From NCBI GenBank assembly GCA_015491585.1, contig WFVQ01000042.1, positions 1-10,444 of the forward strand: 10,444 bases of DNA, written 5' to 3'. This document shows, one piece after another, positions 10,284 to 10,444 of this stretch (its first letter is position 1; every line of letters begins with the position of its first letter). The notes below the pieces were generated by a model, which saw only the letters and a list, made by a program, of their open reading frames with translations, did not search any database and had not been told where the DNA came from. Origin of the DNA: Deltaproteobacteria bacterium. GTDB lineage: Bacteria; Desulfobacterota; Dissulfuribacteria; Dissulfuribacterales; S140-46. Position numbers and translations under genes: made by a program.

Positions 10284-10444
10284 CTACTCCAATATCTTGG
10301 TAACGACGCCTGCGCCGACGGTGCGGCCGCCCTCGCGTACCGCAAAACGCAGACCCTCCTCCATCGCTATGGGCTGAATCAGCTCCACAGTAAACTGAAC
10401 ATTGTCTCCTGGCATCACCATCTCCACACCCTCAGGCAACTGAA
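10284..10444 (-). CDS. tuf: Elongation factor Tu (C-terminal 52 residues; 5' end beyond window)
   Basis: EF-Tu carries aminoacyl-tRNA to the ribosome. Only the end of domain 3 is present: it begins QLPEGVEMVMPGDNVQFTVE, continues with the hallmark IAMEEGLRFAVREGGRTVGAGVV and ends TKILE before a TAG at 10284-10286. The frame continues past the window edge with no interruption. It lies six bases upstream of rpmG, so it is probably the first or an early gene of this transcript. Whether the genome has a second tuf copy cannot be seen here. Confidence 0.97.
   Translation of the reverse strand, partial: QLPEGVEMVMPGDNVQFTVELIQPIAMEEGLRFAVREGGRTVGAGVVTKILE

Overview
All recognisable genes lie on the minus strand, so the window reads right to left as one gene-expression operon: 3' end of tuf (EF-Tu), rpmG (L33), tRNA-Trp(CCA), secE, nusG, rplK (L11), rplA (L1), rplJ (L10), rplL (L7/L12), rpoB (RNA polymerase beta) and the first 822 codons of rpoC (beta'). 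The + strand holds only long open frames that mirror these genes.

The organism is a bacterium of moderately high GC. The order tuf-rpmG-trnW-secE-nusG, the RpoB N-terminus (RKSFG..ILDVPYL, SVFPISDFSG, SIRDIKEQE) and the C-termini of NusG and EF-Tu resemble those of Deltaproteobacteria/Desulfobacterota. That placement comes from memory of the families, not from a search; genus and species cannot be given.

Region by region: 10444-9988 holds the tuf tail, rpmG six bases later, a complete tRNA-Trp with encoded CCA, and a short secE leader. 9987-9140 holds secE and nusG, two bases apart. 9113-7955 holds rplK and rplA. 7954-7821 is a 134-base spacer that folds as an L10-type autoregulatory leader. 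7820-6859 holds rplJ and rplL (L10 stalk). 6858-6598 is a 261-base spacer with a strong GC hairpin, in the same place as the partial terminator known from E. coli. 6597-1 holds rpoB and truncated rpoC, 43 bases apart. No stretch of 300 bases lacks a gene.

Together the genes supply the translation elongation factor, ribosomal stalk and L1 arm proteins, a Sec translocon subunit, the elongation factor NusG and the two large RNA polymerase subunits. The two long spacers are the expected control points separating ribosomal-protein dosage from polymerase dosage. This is a conserved core region: I see no mobile element, CRISPR array, defence system or novel gene. The points worth a second look are regulatory RNA structures, unusual starts and a few residue variants.
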